Source of the DNA: G963667975 sp963677395
GTDB taxonomy: Bacteria; Bacteroidota; Bacteroidia; Bacteroidales; G963667975
Assembly: GCA_963677395.2 (NCBI GenBank)
Contig: OY781965.2
Span: 744,001 to 808,000 of the forward strand
Length of the DNA stretch: 64,000 nt
Direction of reading: 5' to 3'
Shown here: positions 34,037 through 42,017 of the stretch, piece after piece
How the letters are laid out: every line of letters starts with the position of its first letter
Position numbering within the stretch: position 1 is the first letter of the stretch
Made by a program: the position numbers and the translations under genes
The notes under the pieces: generated by a model
Database searches by the model: none
Seen by the model: only the letters and a program-made list of their open reading frames with translations
Told to the model about the DNA's origin: nothing

Positions 34037-35011
34037 TTACTTATTTCTTTCGGTTGTAAAAATAACCAATTTTTCCAAAGATGTGCGGTAATCACTTTCG
34101 GGAAAGGTACTCAGTATATCAATGGCTTTGTTTTGAAACTCCAGCATTTTTTGCTGAGCATATTCAATTCCACCACTCTGATTTACCATTTTCACCACCT
34201 GATTAACCTTTTCAGGATTGTTGTGATGATTTTTGATGGTATTGATGACTCTTCGTTTTTCGGAATGTCCTGAGTTATTAAGCATATAAATGAGCGGAAG
34301 CGTCATTTTCTGTTCTTTGATGTCGATACCACTGGGTTTCCCGGTTTTATTGCTTTGTTGAAAGTCGAAAAGGTCATCTTTAATCTGAAAAGCCATTCCT
34401 ACATTAAGCCCGAAGAAACGCATTTTTTCGATAGCTTCGGGATCAGAACCGGCTGAAGATGCGCCACAGGCACAACAGGAAGCGATAAGGGACGCTGTTT
34501 TCTTTTCGATAATATCGTAATAAACACTTTCGTTAATGTCGAGTTTGCGGGCTTTTTCAATCTGAAGAAGCTCTCCTTCACTCATTTGACGCACTGCATT
34601 CGAAACAATCTTTAACAGCTCAAATTCATTGTTGTCCAGCGAAAGTAAAAGTCCTTTCGAAAGCAGATAATCACCAACCAGCACTGCAATTTTATTTTTC
34701 CACAAGGCGTTGATGGAAAAGAAACCACGGCGTTCATGCGATTCGTCCACCACATCGTCGTGAACCAACGTTGCAGTGTGCAGCAATTCTATCAATGAAG
34801 CTGCATGATAACTTGATTGAGAAATATTTCCGCAAACTCCGGCCGAAAGAAAAACAAACATGGGCCGCATCTGCTTTCCCTTGCGCTTAATAATATAACG
34901 GGTGATGATATCAAGCAGCGGGACACGGCTTTGCATGGATTTACGAAAGGTACCGTCAAAATTTTTGAGGTGCGAGGCAATCGGCTGGCTTATTTCGTCG
35001 AGTGTAATCAT
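34037..35011 (-). CDS. Long-chain polyprenyl diphosphate synthase
   Basis: A 324-residue trans-prenyltransferase that extends farnesyl-type diphosphates for the menaquinone side chain. First aspartate-rich motif LVHDDVVDESHERRG (DDVVD at 85-89), second motif FQIKDDLFDF (DDLFD at 212-216), KGKQMRP near residue 45 for diphosphate binding, and GDYLLSKG in helix E. Residues before the first motif are small to medium (LLHTA), consistent with a long product (octaprenyl-like), but length cannot be fixed by eye. Transcribed divergently from the radical SAM gene, with about 105 bp between starts. It supplies the quinone that the Hdr-like membrane complex at 42 kb would use. Confidence 0.9.
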   Translation of the reverse strand: MITLDEISQPIASHLKNFDGTFRKSMQSRVPLLDIITRYIIKRKGKQMRPMFVFLSAGVCGNISQSSYHAASLIELLHTATLVHDDVVDESHERRGFFSINALWKNKIAVLVGDYLLSKGLLLSLDNNEFELLKIVSNAVRQMSEGELLQIEKARKLDINESVYYDIIEKKTASLIASCCACGASSAGSDPEAIEKMRFFGLNVGMAFQIKDDLFDFQQSNKTGKPSGIDIKEQKMTLPLIYMLNNSGHSEKRRVINTIKNHHNNPEKVNQVVKMVNQSGGIEYAQQKMLEFQNKAIDILSTFPESDYRTSLEKLVIFTTERNK

Positions 35012-35116
35012 ACAATGAATCTTAGTTCAAAAGTAATGAATTTGTTTATTAAACCATAAAAATTGTGCTTGGTTCGAAAATTTGAAGACTTTTGCAGTCT
35101 TGAAATAGAGATTTTT

Positions 35117-35890
35117 ATGAGTGGAATTATCTTTGACAAAGCCGTGTTTGGTCCCATAAAAAGCAGAAGACTGGGGAACTCGTTGGGAATAAATCTTTTA
35201 CCTACCGATTGCAAGATTTGTAATTTCAATTGCATTTATTGCGAATGTGGCTGGACTGAGCCGAAAGTAAGCGGTAAACTTACCGAACGAAATCATCTAA
35301 AAACTGAACTTCGGCTTGCATTGATTGATCTGAAAGTTAAAAATTTTCCGCTTGATTCAATCACTTTTGCCGGAAACGGAGAGCCTACTATTCACCCTGA
35401 TTTTATCGGAATTGTGGAAGATGTTACTACACTGCGCAACGAATTTTACCCCGATGCGATAGTTACCGTGTTGTCCAATTCAACCACTCTGTCAAAACCA
35501 GGAATCATAGAAGCGTTGCTTCAAACCGACAATCCGGTTATGAAACTTGATGCAGGAAGCGAAGAAATATACCAGATTATCAATCGTTCATTAGTCGATG
35601 TAAGTCTGATGAAAACCGTTGAAAACCTCTGTAAATTTGAAGGAAAACTAATCATACAAACACTTTTTCTCAGAGGAGAATATCTGGGTGAGAAGTTTGA
35701 TAATACTACCGAAAAAGAAGTAAAACTGTGGTTGCAACACATTGAACGTATCCAGCCCAAATATGTGATGCTCTACCCGATTGATCGTGCTACTCCGGCT
35801 AAAAATCTCGAAAAAGTTTCTCAGGAAGAACTTGCTGCCATTGCAGCTAAAGTAAACGCGTTGGGAATTGAAACAAAGATTTACGGCTAA
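35117..35890 (+). CDS. Radical SAM protein (COG0731-like)
   Basis: A 257-residue protein. The start at 35117 gives MSGIIFDKAVFGPIKSRRLG, a typical N-terminus for this group; the open frame upstream lacks similarity. CNFNCIYC (Cys35, Cys39, Cys42) is the radical SAM CxxxCxxC site, with extra cysteines at 32 and 44. ITFAGNGEPTIHP is the GGE-type SAM-binding motif, and MKLDAGSEE and TLFLRGEY follow at the usual distances. The group is related to wyosine-synthesis radical SAM enzymes, but bacterial members have no firmly known substrate. It is monocistronic, opposite the polyprenyl synthase gene. Confidence 0.85.
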   Translation: MSGIIFDKAVFGPIKSRRLGNSLGINLLPTDCKICNFNCIYCECGWTEPKVSGKLTERNHLKTELRLALIDLKVKNFPLDSITFAGNGEPTIHPDFIGIVEDVTTLRNEFYPDAIVTVLSNSTTLSKPGIIEALLQTDNPVMKLDAGSEEIYQIINRSLVDVSLMKTVENLCKFEGKLIIQTLFLRGEYLGEKFDNTTEKEVKLWLQHIERIQPKYVMLYPIDRATPAKNLEKVSQEELAAIAAKVNALGIETKIYG

Positions 35891-35991
35891 ACAATAGTTT
35901 GTAAAATGCTGAATAACAAATATTGAAATCCATTTTTATCAATTCAGATGCAAGCTAAAAGGCTGTCTGAAAAGCTGCACCTTATGATGTA

Positions 35992-36020
35992 ATTTTCCGG
36001 CTTTCGGGAAAATCTTTTCC
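35992..36020. terminator. Weak hairpin between convergent genes
   Basis: Arms 35992-35998 and 36007-36013 (ATTTTCC/GGAAAAT) follow the phrase AGGCTGTCTGAAAAGCTGC (35960-35978), which recurs near other terminators. It is placed between the radical SAM gene and the propeller gene. Confidence 0.45.
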
Positions 36021-36032
36021 AGATGATGTTTT

Positions 36033-38093
36033 TTATTGCTTTAGAAACTTTAGAACCTGACAATCGTTAGTATTTTGTATTTTTAATAAATAAATACCTT
36101 GAGTAAGATTTGTAATATCAAGGGTTGCACTTTCTGAAACTTTCCTGCTCAAAAGCTTTTGTCCTTTAAAATCAAAAAGTGTAATGAATGTATTTGAAGG
36201 CACCATATCAATTTGAAGATACTCTGTGGTCGGATTAGGATAAATACGAACACCCGACAGATTCTGTTCTTCAATTCCAATTGAACTGACCATTTCTGAC
36301 AGAAGCCTTTTCCACACTCCTGCACCGTCAGTTGCAGCTAGTAAATAATTATCACGAATGGAAAGATCCCAGCAGTAATAAGTTTTAATCATCCCGGTAT
36401 CTACTGATATCCAGTTTAAACCATTATCTGTTGTCAGGTAAATTCCATGATTGGTTCCTGCAAAGAGATTGTTTCCAACTGATTTTAAAGAGAAAGCAGC
36501 AGGTGGTTGAGTTGTAGGAAAACCATTGTTACAAATTGCCCAGTTCGCACCATTATTATCACAACGATATATTTTATTCACTGTTCCCCAAAAAACAAAA
36601 CTATCTGTCGCAGCTATTGAATATGAATATTCAACAGTGTTATTGATGGAAGTCCAGCTTGCACCATTATTGGCAGACATATAAAAACCATCCCCCCCGT
36701 ATGTTGAAGCAAAGAGAGTTCCCCATCTATTGATATACAAAGAGCGAACATCAGGATAAACAGAAGCAAATCCATTGTTGGCTGTTGCCCAGCTTAATCC
36801 ATTATTATCTGATTTGTAAACATTTCCTGCCCCCAAAAATATTAAACTGTTATTGAGTATAATTGAATGAACTTGTGGGTAAATAAGCCCGTTATTCAAT
36901 GAGTTCCAAATAGTATCGTTTAAATTTTTTTTGATAATACCATTAAAATTAGTTCCGGCCAAAACATCCCCTTCATTTATAACCAATGTATTAATTATAT
37001 CTCCATGATAATTTATTCCTGTATTTACGGCTCTCCAAACAGAATCAAGATAATTTGTTTTAAAAATACCCAAACTCCATGTGCCAGCATAAGTATGATT
37101 GTTAGAAGTAGCTAAAGAGTAAACTTTCGAACATTTTAAGCCATTATTTACAGCCATCCAATTTAAACCATAATCAGAAGTCCGGTATATTCCTTCTTTG
37201 CCAACTCCCGCAAAAATTTGATTATTATGATGTAAGATAGAGAGGAACTGGCCCTGACAAGTAGAATTACTAATCAAAGTCCAATTTAGTCCATGATTTA
37301 CAGTTACATATAAACCACTATTTGTTCCAACATAAACATTATTACCATTTACATGAAGAGAATAGCACTGCATACCCAACCCACCCGCAGTTAGTCCATT
37401 ATTTGCAACAGTCCAGCTTGTTCCGTTGTTATTTGAAACATAAACACCACCTGTATCCGTTGCAGCAAAAATGTAATTGTTACAAACTGCAAGAGCGTTC
37501 ACATTCTGATACCCCATTCCGTTATATGAATCAATCCAGTTTGCCCCATAATCAGATGTGCGGTAAACACCATTTCCACCGGCAAAAACATAATTTCCGT
37601 TTGATGCCAATGACGAAATCACACATATAAAGGTTGGCAATCCATTATTCACCCATGTCCAACTTGCACCCTGATCTGTTGATAAAAAAACACCATCATT
37701 CGTTCCGGCTAATACTTTATCATCTTTTAATAATAACGTATTTGCTCCATAACTATACACAGGAGCTCCAAGTCCGTTACATATTATTTGCCAACTATTT
37801 CCATTATTAACTGAACGGTAAATAGTTCTACCAGAACTGGTAAAAAGGGTATCATTTCTTGTAACTATTGTATGAATATAGGCATTTGTAATCCCATTGC
37901 CAGCATAAGTCCAGTCTGTACCATTATTTACGGTTTTGTAAATATTACCACCATCACTACCTGCAAAAATAGTTGATCCGGTAATTGCCAAGCAGTTTAT
38001 TTGCCCTCCGAAAGGCCCTTGTGTCTGTTGCCACTGAGCAGATGAAATTAAAGGGAAAAGTGCAACAATAAAAAGGAATAGCTTTGTTTTCAT
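36033..38093 (-). CDS. Secreted beta-propeller protein with T9SS sorting domain
   Basis: A 686-residue protein. Start MKTKLFLFIVALF at 38093 gives a clean signal peptide (LISSAQ); a longer frame adds eleven residues without a good start. The body (about 20-600) is made of repeats of 40-50 residues with 'NNGxxW...NGL....v.sl......lfaGT..GvyxS.D.G..W', the Asp-box/BNR pattern of sortilin-like or photosystem-assembly-like propellers, roughly a dozen copies. The C-terminal 75 residues (GVRIYPNPTTEYLQI ... QGIYLLKIQN) are a T9SS type A sorting domain. It should be secreted via SprA and attached to the surface. Ligand unknown. It stands alone. Confidence 0.85.
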   Translation of the reverse strand: MKTKLFLFIVALFPLISSAQWQQTQGPFGGQINCLAITGSTIFAGSDGGNIYKTVNNGTDWTYAGNGITNAYIHTIVTRNDTLFTSSGRTIYRSVNNGNSWQIICNGLGAPVYSYGANTLLLKDDKVLAGTNDGVFLSTDQGASWTWVNNGLPTFICVISSLASNGNYVFAGGNGVYRTSDYGANWIDSYNGMGYQNVNALAVCNNYIFAATDTGGVYVSNNNGTSWTVANNGLTAGGLGMQCYSLHVNGNNVYVGTNSGLYVTVNHGLNWTLISNSTCQGQFLSILHHNNQIFAGVGKEGIYRTSDYGLNWMAVNNGLKCSKVYSLATSNNHTYAGTWSLGIFKTNYLDSVWRAVNTGINYHGDIINTLVINEGDVLAGTNFNGIIKKNLNDTIWNSLNNGLIYPQVHSIILNNSLIFLGAGNVYKSDNNGLSWATANNGFASVYPDVRSLYINRWGTLFASTYGGDGFYMSANNGASWTSINNTVEYSYSIAATDSFVFWGTVNKIYRCDNNGANWAICNNGFPTTQPPAAFSLKSVGNNLFAGTNHGIYLTTDNGLNWISVDTGMIKTYYCWDLSIRDNYLLAATDGAGVWKRLLSEMVSSIGIEEQNLSGVRIYPNPTTEYLQIDMVPSNTFITLFDFKGQKLLSRKVSESATLDITNLTQGIYLLKIQNTNDCQVLKFLKQ

Positions 38094-38233
38094 GATTTCA
38101 AAATTTAATAAATAAGATATCCTCACAAAAACTTTCTCAAAGATACAATATTTGAAAGTTATTTGTATCTTTCAATTAATCATATCATTGACATTTAAAT
38201 AATTATTCATTTGTAAAAGAAGATTTTAAAATC

Positions 38234-38264
38234 ATTGCTATCTGCATGATTTTTTTTACTTTTG
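38234..38264 (+). promoter_or_regulatory. Promoter of the Hdr-like operon
   Basis: ATTG (38234-38237), a 19-base spacer and TACTTTTG (38257-38264): three of four -33 positions and all fixed -7 positions match. It lies 34 bp before the first start codon. Confidence 0.6.
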
Positions 38265-38298
38265 CTTAACATCACGTGGATAATCTATCTTTCTGAAA

Positions 38299-39012
38299 AT
38301 GGGAAAATTATATGATAAGCTTATGACCGATGTACGCTTTCGCGAAGGTCTGAAAGCATGTATTAACTGTGGAACCTGTACTGCCATCTGCCCTGCGGCT
38401 ACATTCTACAATTATGACCCCCGTCAGATTGCCGATACGGTTCAATGGAATGATGATGCACAAATTGAAGCCTTGCTGAAAAGCGAAACCATTTGGTATT
38501 GTGGAGAATGTATGTCTTGTAAAACCCGTTGTCCACGAGGAAATACTCCCGGATTAATTATTGCTGCTTTACGAACTCTTTCTCAAAGAGAAGGATATTT
38601 TGTAGAATCAGAAAAAGGACGACAGCAATTAGCATTGAAAAGGACTGTTGGCGAGTGGATTTTAGAATATGGTTATTGTTTGTATGCTGAAAAAATCCTG
38701 CCTGAAATGCATCCCGAACAAGGCCCCGTTTGGGAATGGGAATCAAAACATTTGCCTGATGTTTTCAATCGCCTGGGCGCAAACTACAAAGGAGATGGAC
38801 CCGGAATTCTGCGGAAAATACCTCAGGAATCACTCGATGAACTCAAGGCAATATTCGATACAACCGGAGGAACTGATTTTTATGAAACTATTGAAAAATA
38901 TTCCAGCGTAAAAGCACAGGAATTGGGCTTGGAACTCAAGGAAAAAGGTATCGAATCTGAATATATCGGATATATTTATACTACTAACAACCAATCTCAT
39001 AACAAAGCATGA
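38299..39012 (+). CDS. Heterodisulfide reductase subunit C-like protein (first copy)
   Basis: A 237-residue iron-sulfur protein. Two [4Fe-4S] motifs: CINCGTCTAICP (Cys21, 24, 27, 31) and CGECMSCKTRCP (Cys68, 71, 74, 78), the arrangement of HdrC. Beyond residue 100 is a helical tail longer than that of methanogen HdrC, as in the sulfur-oxidising sHdrC1 type. It should carry electrons between the HdrA flavin and the HdrB site. First gene of the operon, overlapping the HdrB-like gene by 4 bp (ATGA), so the two are translationally coupled. The promoter at 38234-38264 drives it. The wider role is discussed under the Hdr finding. Confidence 0.85.
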   Translation: MGKLYDKLMTDVRFREGLKACINCGTCTAICPAATFYNYDPRQIADTVQWNDDAQIEALLKSETIWYCGECMSCKTRCPRGNTPGLIIAALRTLSQREGYFVESEKGRQQLALKRTVGEWILEYGYCLYAEKILPEMHPEQGPVWEWESKHLPDVFNRLGANYKGDGPGILRKIPQESLDELKAIFDTTGGTDFYETIEKYSSVKAQELGLELKEKGIESEYIGYIYTTNNQSHNKA

Positions 39013-40079
39013 TTCTCGAAGGCAAAAAACAAATCTGGAGCGACTACCAAAAAGAGATCGCTGACGACCGTTACTTTTACGTTCGCAGTTGTGTGCGTCA
39101 GAACTTTTTCCCGGGTTCCGAAACCGCTTTTCTTCGCATTATGCAACAGGAATTGGAAAAAGATATTTACGAACATCCACATCACACTACCTGTTCAGGG
39201 ATTGGTTACCATGGCGACATCGTCCCATTTGATACAACTATGACTATTGTAGCCCGACAGTTTTCGCTGATGACCGAAGCTGGCTATAAAAATCTGGTTC
39301 CTTCATGCATTACCTCTTTTGGCCTTTATACCGAAATTCTCGAAACATGGAAACATTTTCCTCAAGAGGAGGAAAAAGTACGCAACTATCTGCGTAAAGC
39401 CACAGGCCGTGAATTTGAAAAACCCGAAAATCTGGCTCATGCCAGCGATGTTATCTTTAAGTTTCGAAAAGAGATTGCCTCCAAAGCAAAGCATAAACTC
39501 ATCAATCAGCAAACCGGAGAACCCTTAAAAGTAGTCGAACATATTGGTTGTCATTATGCCAAAATGTTCCCCGACAAAGGAGTTGGCGGCGCCGAATATC
39601 CTTACGTTCTTGCCGGAATGGTGGAAGAGTGGGGTGGCGAAGTGATTGATTATCCCGAACGTCGCCACTGTTGTGGATTCGGCTTCCGTCAGTATCTTGT
39701 TCAGGCAAATCGTGGATATTCCATTGCCTGTTCGCAAAAAAAATTCGAATCGATGAAGCCGTATAAACCAGACCTGATTATTACCAATTGTCCGGGCTGC
39801 CCTATGTTTCTTGATCGTTGGCAATATGCCATTGCCGAAATGGAAGGGGTTACTTACGGTGAAAACGGTATGGGAATTCCGGTATTCACGTATGAAGAAG
39901 TTGCCGGTTTGGTATTGGGCTACGATCCCTGGGATTTAGGATTACAGGTTCATCAGGTTTCCTGCGAACCAGTACTCGACAAAATCGGGATTGAATACGA
40001 TCCTGAAAAAAAATACGATGGTCCTTACGGGAAAAAAATAGGTAAACCCGAGTTGCCTTTTAACCTGAAGTGCTGTTAA
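39009..40079 (+). CDS. Heterodisulfide reductase subunit B-like protein
   Basis: A 356-residue protein with two CCG-type domains. The C-terminal one is complete: Cys181 (GCHYAK), Cys221-Cys222 (HCCGFG) and Cys261/Cys264 (NCPGCPMF), the set that binds a noncubane [4Fe-4S] cluster in HdrB. The N-terminal one is degenerate: Cys28, then Cys62 in TTCSG instead of CCG, and Cys100 in SCITSF instead of CxxC, so it probably binds no such cluster. In methanogen HdrB both are intact. The protein probably holds the thiol or disulfide site of the complex. It overlaps the HdrC-like gene by 4 bp and is followed by the cysteine-dioxygenase-like gene. Confidence 0.85.
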   Translation: MILEGKKQIWSDYQKEIADDRYFYVRSCVRQNFFPGSETAFLRIMQQELEKDIYEHPHHTTCSGIGYHGDIVPFDTTMTIVARQFSLMTEAGYKNLVPSCITSFGLYTEILETWKHFPQEEEKVRNYLRKATGREFEKPENLAHASDVIFKFRKEIASKAKHKLINQQTGEPLKVVEHIGCHYAKMFPDKGVGGAEYPYVLAGMVEEWGGEVIDYPERRHCCGFGFRQYLVQANRGYSIACSQKKFESMKPYKPDLIITNCPGCPMFLDRWQYAIAEMEGVTYGENGMGIPVFTYEEVAGLVLGYDPWDLGLQVHQVSCEPVLDKIGIEYDPEKKYDGPYGKKIGKPELPFNLKCC

Positions 40080-40097
40080 TCAATAAATTTAGCAATA

Positions 40098-40646
40098 ATG
40101 AACAAACACGATAAATTCCTCGAAATCGACAAACGTTTTTCGGAGCAGAAAGAAGAAATCATTCATCCGGCTGCGTTTATTTCGATTTTGAAAAACTTTC
40201 ATTTCACACTTGACGAACTTCGCGAAGACTTGCTCTATCCTGAAGATTTACCTTATGGCAGAAATGTAATTTTTCATTCAGAAAACTTTGAAGCTATCCT
40301 GATGAACTGGAAACCAGGTAAAAGCAGTTATATTCACAATCACGGAAGTTCTTTCGGAGTGGTATATGTACTCACTGATGGAGGCAACAACGTAGCCTAT
40401 GATACCTGTTATAATTACCTGGCAACTACTCCGCTTTGCAAAGGAGAGCATGTGGAAGTTCCCAAAGGAATTTATCACCGCATCGAAAACCCAACTGAAG
40501 AATATTCGGCGACTCTCCATTTTTATGCACCGCCTTTAAGTGGCATGAAGGTTATCGACGATAAAGATGTAAAACGTCAGTTCATTGTTACCGATTCAAC
40601 GGGAGCATGGGAACCCCGGGACGAAGAAATTCTAAAAAAACTGTAG
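40098..40646 (+). CDS. Cysteine-dioxygenase-like cupin
   Basis: A 182-residue cupin of the cysteine dioxygenase type I family. Fe(II) ligands His80 and His82 (SYIHNHGSSFG) and His127 (GIYHRIEN) are in place. Arg55 in LPYGRNVIF corresponds to the carboxylate-binding Arg of mammalian enzymes, and WKPGKSSYIHNHG matches the usual WPPGxxSPIHDHG. Gly replaces the cysteine of the Cys-Tyr cross-link, as is usual in bacteria. Such enzymes oxidise a thiol (cysteine, 3-mercaptopropionate or a relative) to the sulfinate. Its place inside an Hdr-like operon, between the HdrB-like and HdrA-like genes and 9 bp from the latter, suggests that the complex handles a low-molecular-weight thiol. Substrate unknown. 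Confidence 0.8.
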   Translation: MNKHDKFLEIDKRFSEQKEEIIHPAAFISILKNFHFTLDELREDLLYPEDLPYGRNVIFHSENFEAILMNWKPGKSSYIHNHGSSFGVVYVLTDGGNNVAYDTCYNYLATTPLCKGEHVEVPKGIYHRIENPTEEYSATLHFYAPPLSGMKVIDDKDVKRQFIVTDSTGAWEPRDEEILKKL

Positions 40647-40655
40647 AAATTCTAT

Positions 40656-41681
40656 ATGGCGAAAAAAGTAATCATAATTGGCGGAGGAATTGCCGGACTG
40701 GAAGCAGCCAACAAGCTTGCATCTATGGGCACGGAGATTCATCTGTTTGAGCAGCAATCCAAAATCGGAGGCAACGTTAATAACTGGTATCAGCTTTTTC
40801 CTGACCGTCGTCCAGGTGAAGATGTGTTGCGAAAACTAAGAGATGAAATACATCCTGCAGTAAAAGTTTCGTACAATGCCGGAGTGAAATCCATCGAAAA
40901 ATACAACCGCCAGTTTACAGTAAACTTAGATTCAGGTTCAACGGAAATAGCTGATGCAATACTGATTACTACTGGTTTTCGAAATTTTGATGCAACCAAA
41001 AAAGAAGAATACGGTTATGGTATCTATGACAATGTAATCACTTCGGTTGACCTCGAAAAGATGTTTCGCGAAAAAGGTACTGTTCTTAATGCCCGCGGCG
41101 AAAAGCCTAAACGTGTGGGCTTTGTACATTGTGTGGGTTCCCGCGATGAAAAAGCCGGAAACAACCACTGCTCGAAAGTGTGCTGTGTTACTGGTGTAAA
41201 ACAGGCTATCGAAGTTAGAGAAATGCTTCCTGATAGTGAAGTATTTTGCTTTTATATGGATTTACGCATGTTTGGTCGTCATTACGAAGAGCTTTATCGC
41301 GAATCGCAGGAAGAATGGGGCGTGAAATTTATCCGTGGACGCCTGTCCGAAGCTTGTGAAAATATGGATGGCTCAATCTTGATAAAAGTTGAAGATACCT
41401 TGGCCGGACGACCAATGAAGATTTCGGTTGATCTGCTGGTACTACTGGTAGGATTTTTACCTTCGGAAGGAACAAAATCTATTGTCCAGCTTCTTGATCT
41501 GAACAGCGGAAATGACGGATTTATCACAACGGAAGACGAACATCTGCAAACGAACAGAACCGGAAAAGAAGGTATCTTTGTTGCCGGAAGCTGTACCGGA
41601 TCTAAATCTATTCCCGAAACGCTGGCCGATGCACGAGCTGCAGCCTTGGAAATAACTCAATATCTTAATATTAACGCTTAA
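40656..41681 (+). CDS. Heterodisulfide reductase subunit A-like flavoprotein (short form)
   Basis: A 341-residue FAD protein. GGGIAGLEAA (residues 9-18) binds the FAD ADP moiety; the HdrA cluster motif is HCVGSRD with Cys159, then CSKVCC with Cys172, Cys176 and Cys177; FVAGSCTGSKSIPETLADARAAA near the end is the second FAD site. Methanogen HdrA is about 650 residues with two extra ferredoxin domains; this one has only the core, the size of sulfur-oxidiser sHdrA and close to QmoA. A single FAD without the extra clusters makes flavin bifurcation unlikely. It starts 9 bp after the cupin gene, in the same operon. Confidence 0.85.
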   Translation: MAKKVIIIGGGIAGLEAANKLASMGTEIHLFEQQSKIGGNVNNWYQLFPDRRPGEDVLRKLRDEIHPAVKVSYNAGVKSIEKYNRQFTVNLDSGSTEIADAILITTGFRNFDATKKEEYGYGIYDNVITSVDLEKMFREKGTVLNARGEKPKRVGFVHCVGSRDEKAGNNHCSKVCCVTGVKQAIEVREMLPDSEVFCFYMDLRMFGRHYEELYRESQEEWGVKFIRGRLSEACENMDGSILIKVEDTLAGRPMKISVDLLVLLVGFLPSEGTKSIVQLLDLNSGNDGFITTEDEHLQTNRTGKEGIFVAGSCTGSKSIPETLADARAAALEITQYLNINA

Positions 41682-41686
41682 CTACT

Positions 41687-42016
41687 GTGAAAAAGTTCGG
41701 CTATACCATACACAAGGATTTACAGATTGACTGGGATAAAAACAACCATCAACTGGCTGAATATCTTGAGAAAGAAGTTCCTTCATGGAAAGCTTGTATG
41801 GCTTGCGGAAGCTGTACAGCAAGCTGTAGTGCCGCCAACTTTACCCCTTTCAGTTTCCGGAAAGTGCATACTCTCATCCAACGTGGAGAGCTTTCGGAAT
41901 TGAAGCCGGAAATAGCCAAATGTATGTTTTGTGGAAAGTGCATACTGGTTTGCCCCAGAGGAGTGGATACCCGCAACCTGATTCGTAAAATTCATGACGG
42001 ACTTCAATTGAGATAA
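41687..42016 (+). CDS. Heterodisulfide reductase subunit C-like protein (second, short copy)
   Basis: A 109-residue ferredoxin-like protein that starts at GTG (41687), 5 bp after the HdrA-like stop. Two [4Fe-4S] motifs: CMACGSCTASCS (Cys37, 40, 43, 47) and CMFCGKCILVCP (Cys79, 82, 85, 89). The second-site Pro (CP) is kept but the first site ends CS. It lacks the tail of the first copy. It probably feeds electrons from the HdrA-like subunit to the membrane subunit whose gene starts two bases after its stop codon (42016 to 42018). Confidence 0.85.
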   Translation: MKKFGYTIHKDLQIDWDKNNHQLAEYLEKEVPSWKACMACGSCTASCSAANFTPFSFRKVHTLIQRGELSELKPEIAKCMFCGKCILVCPRGVDTRNLIRKIHDGLQLR

Positions 42017-42017
42017 T

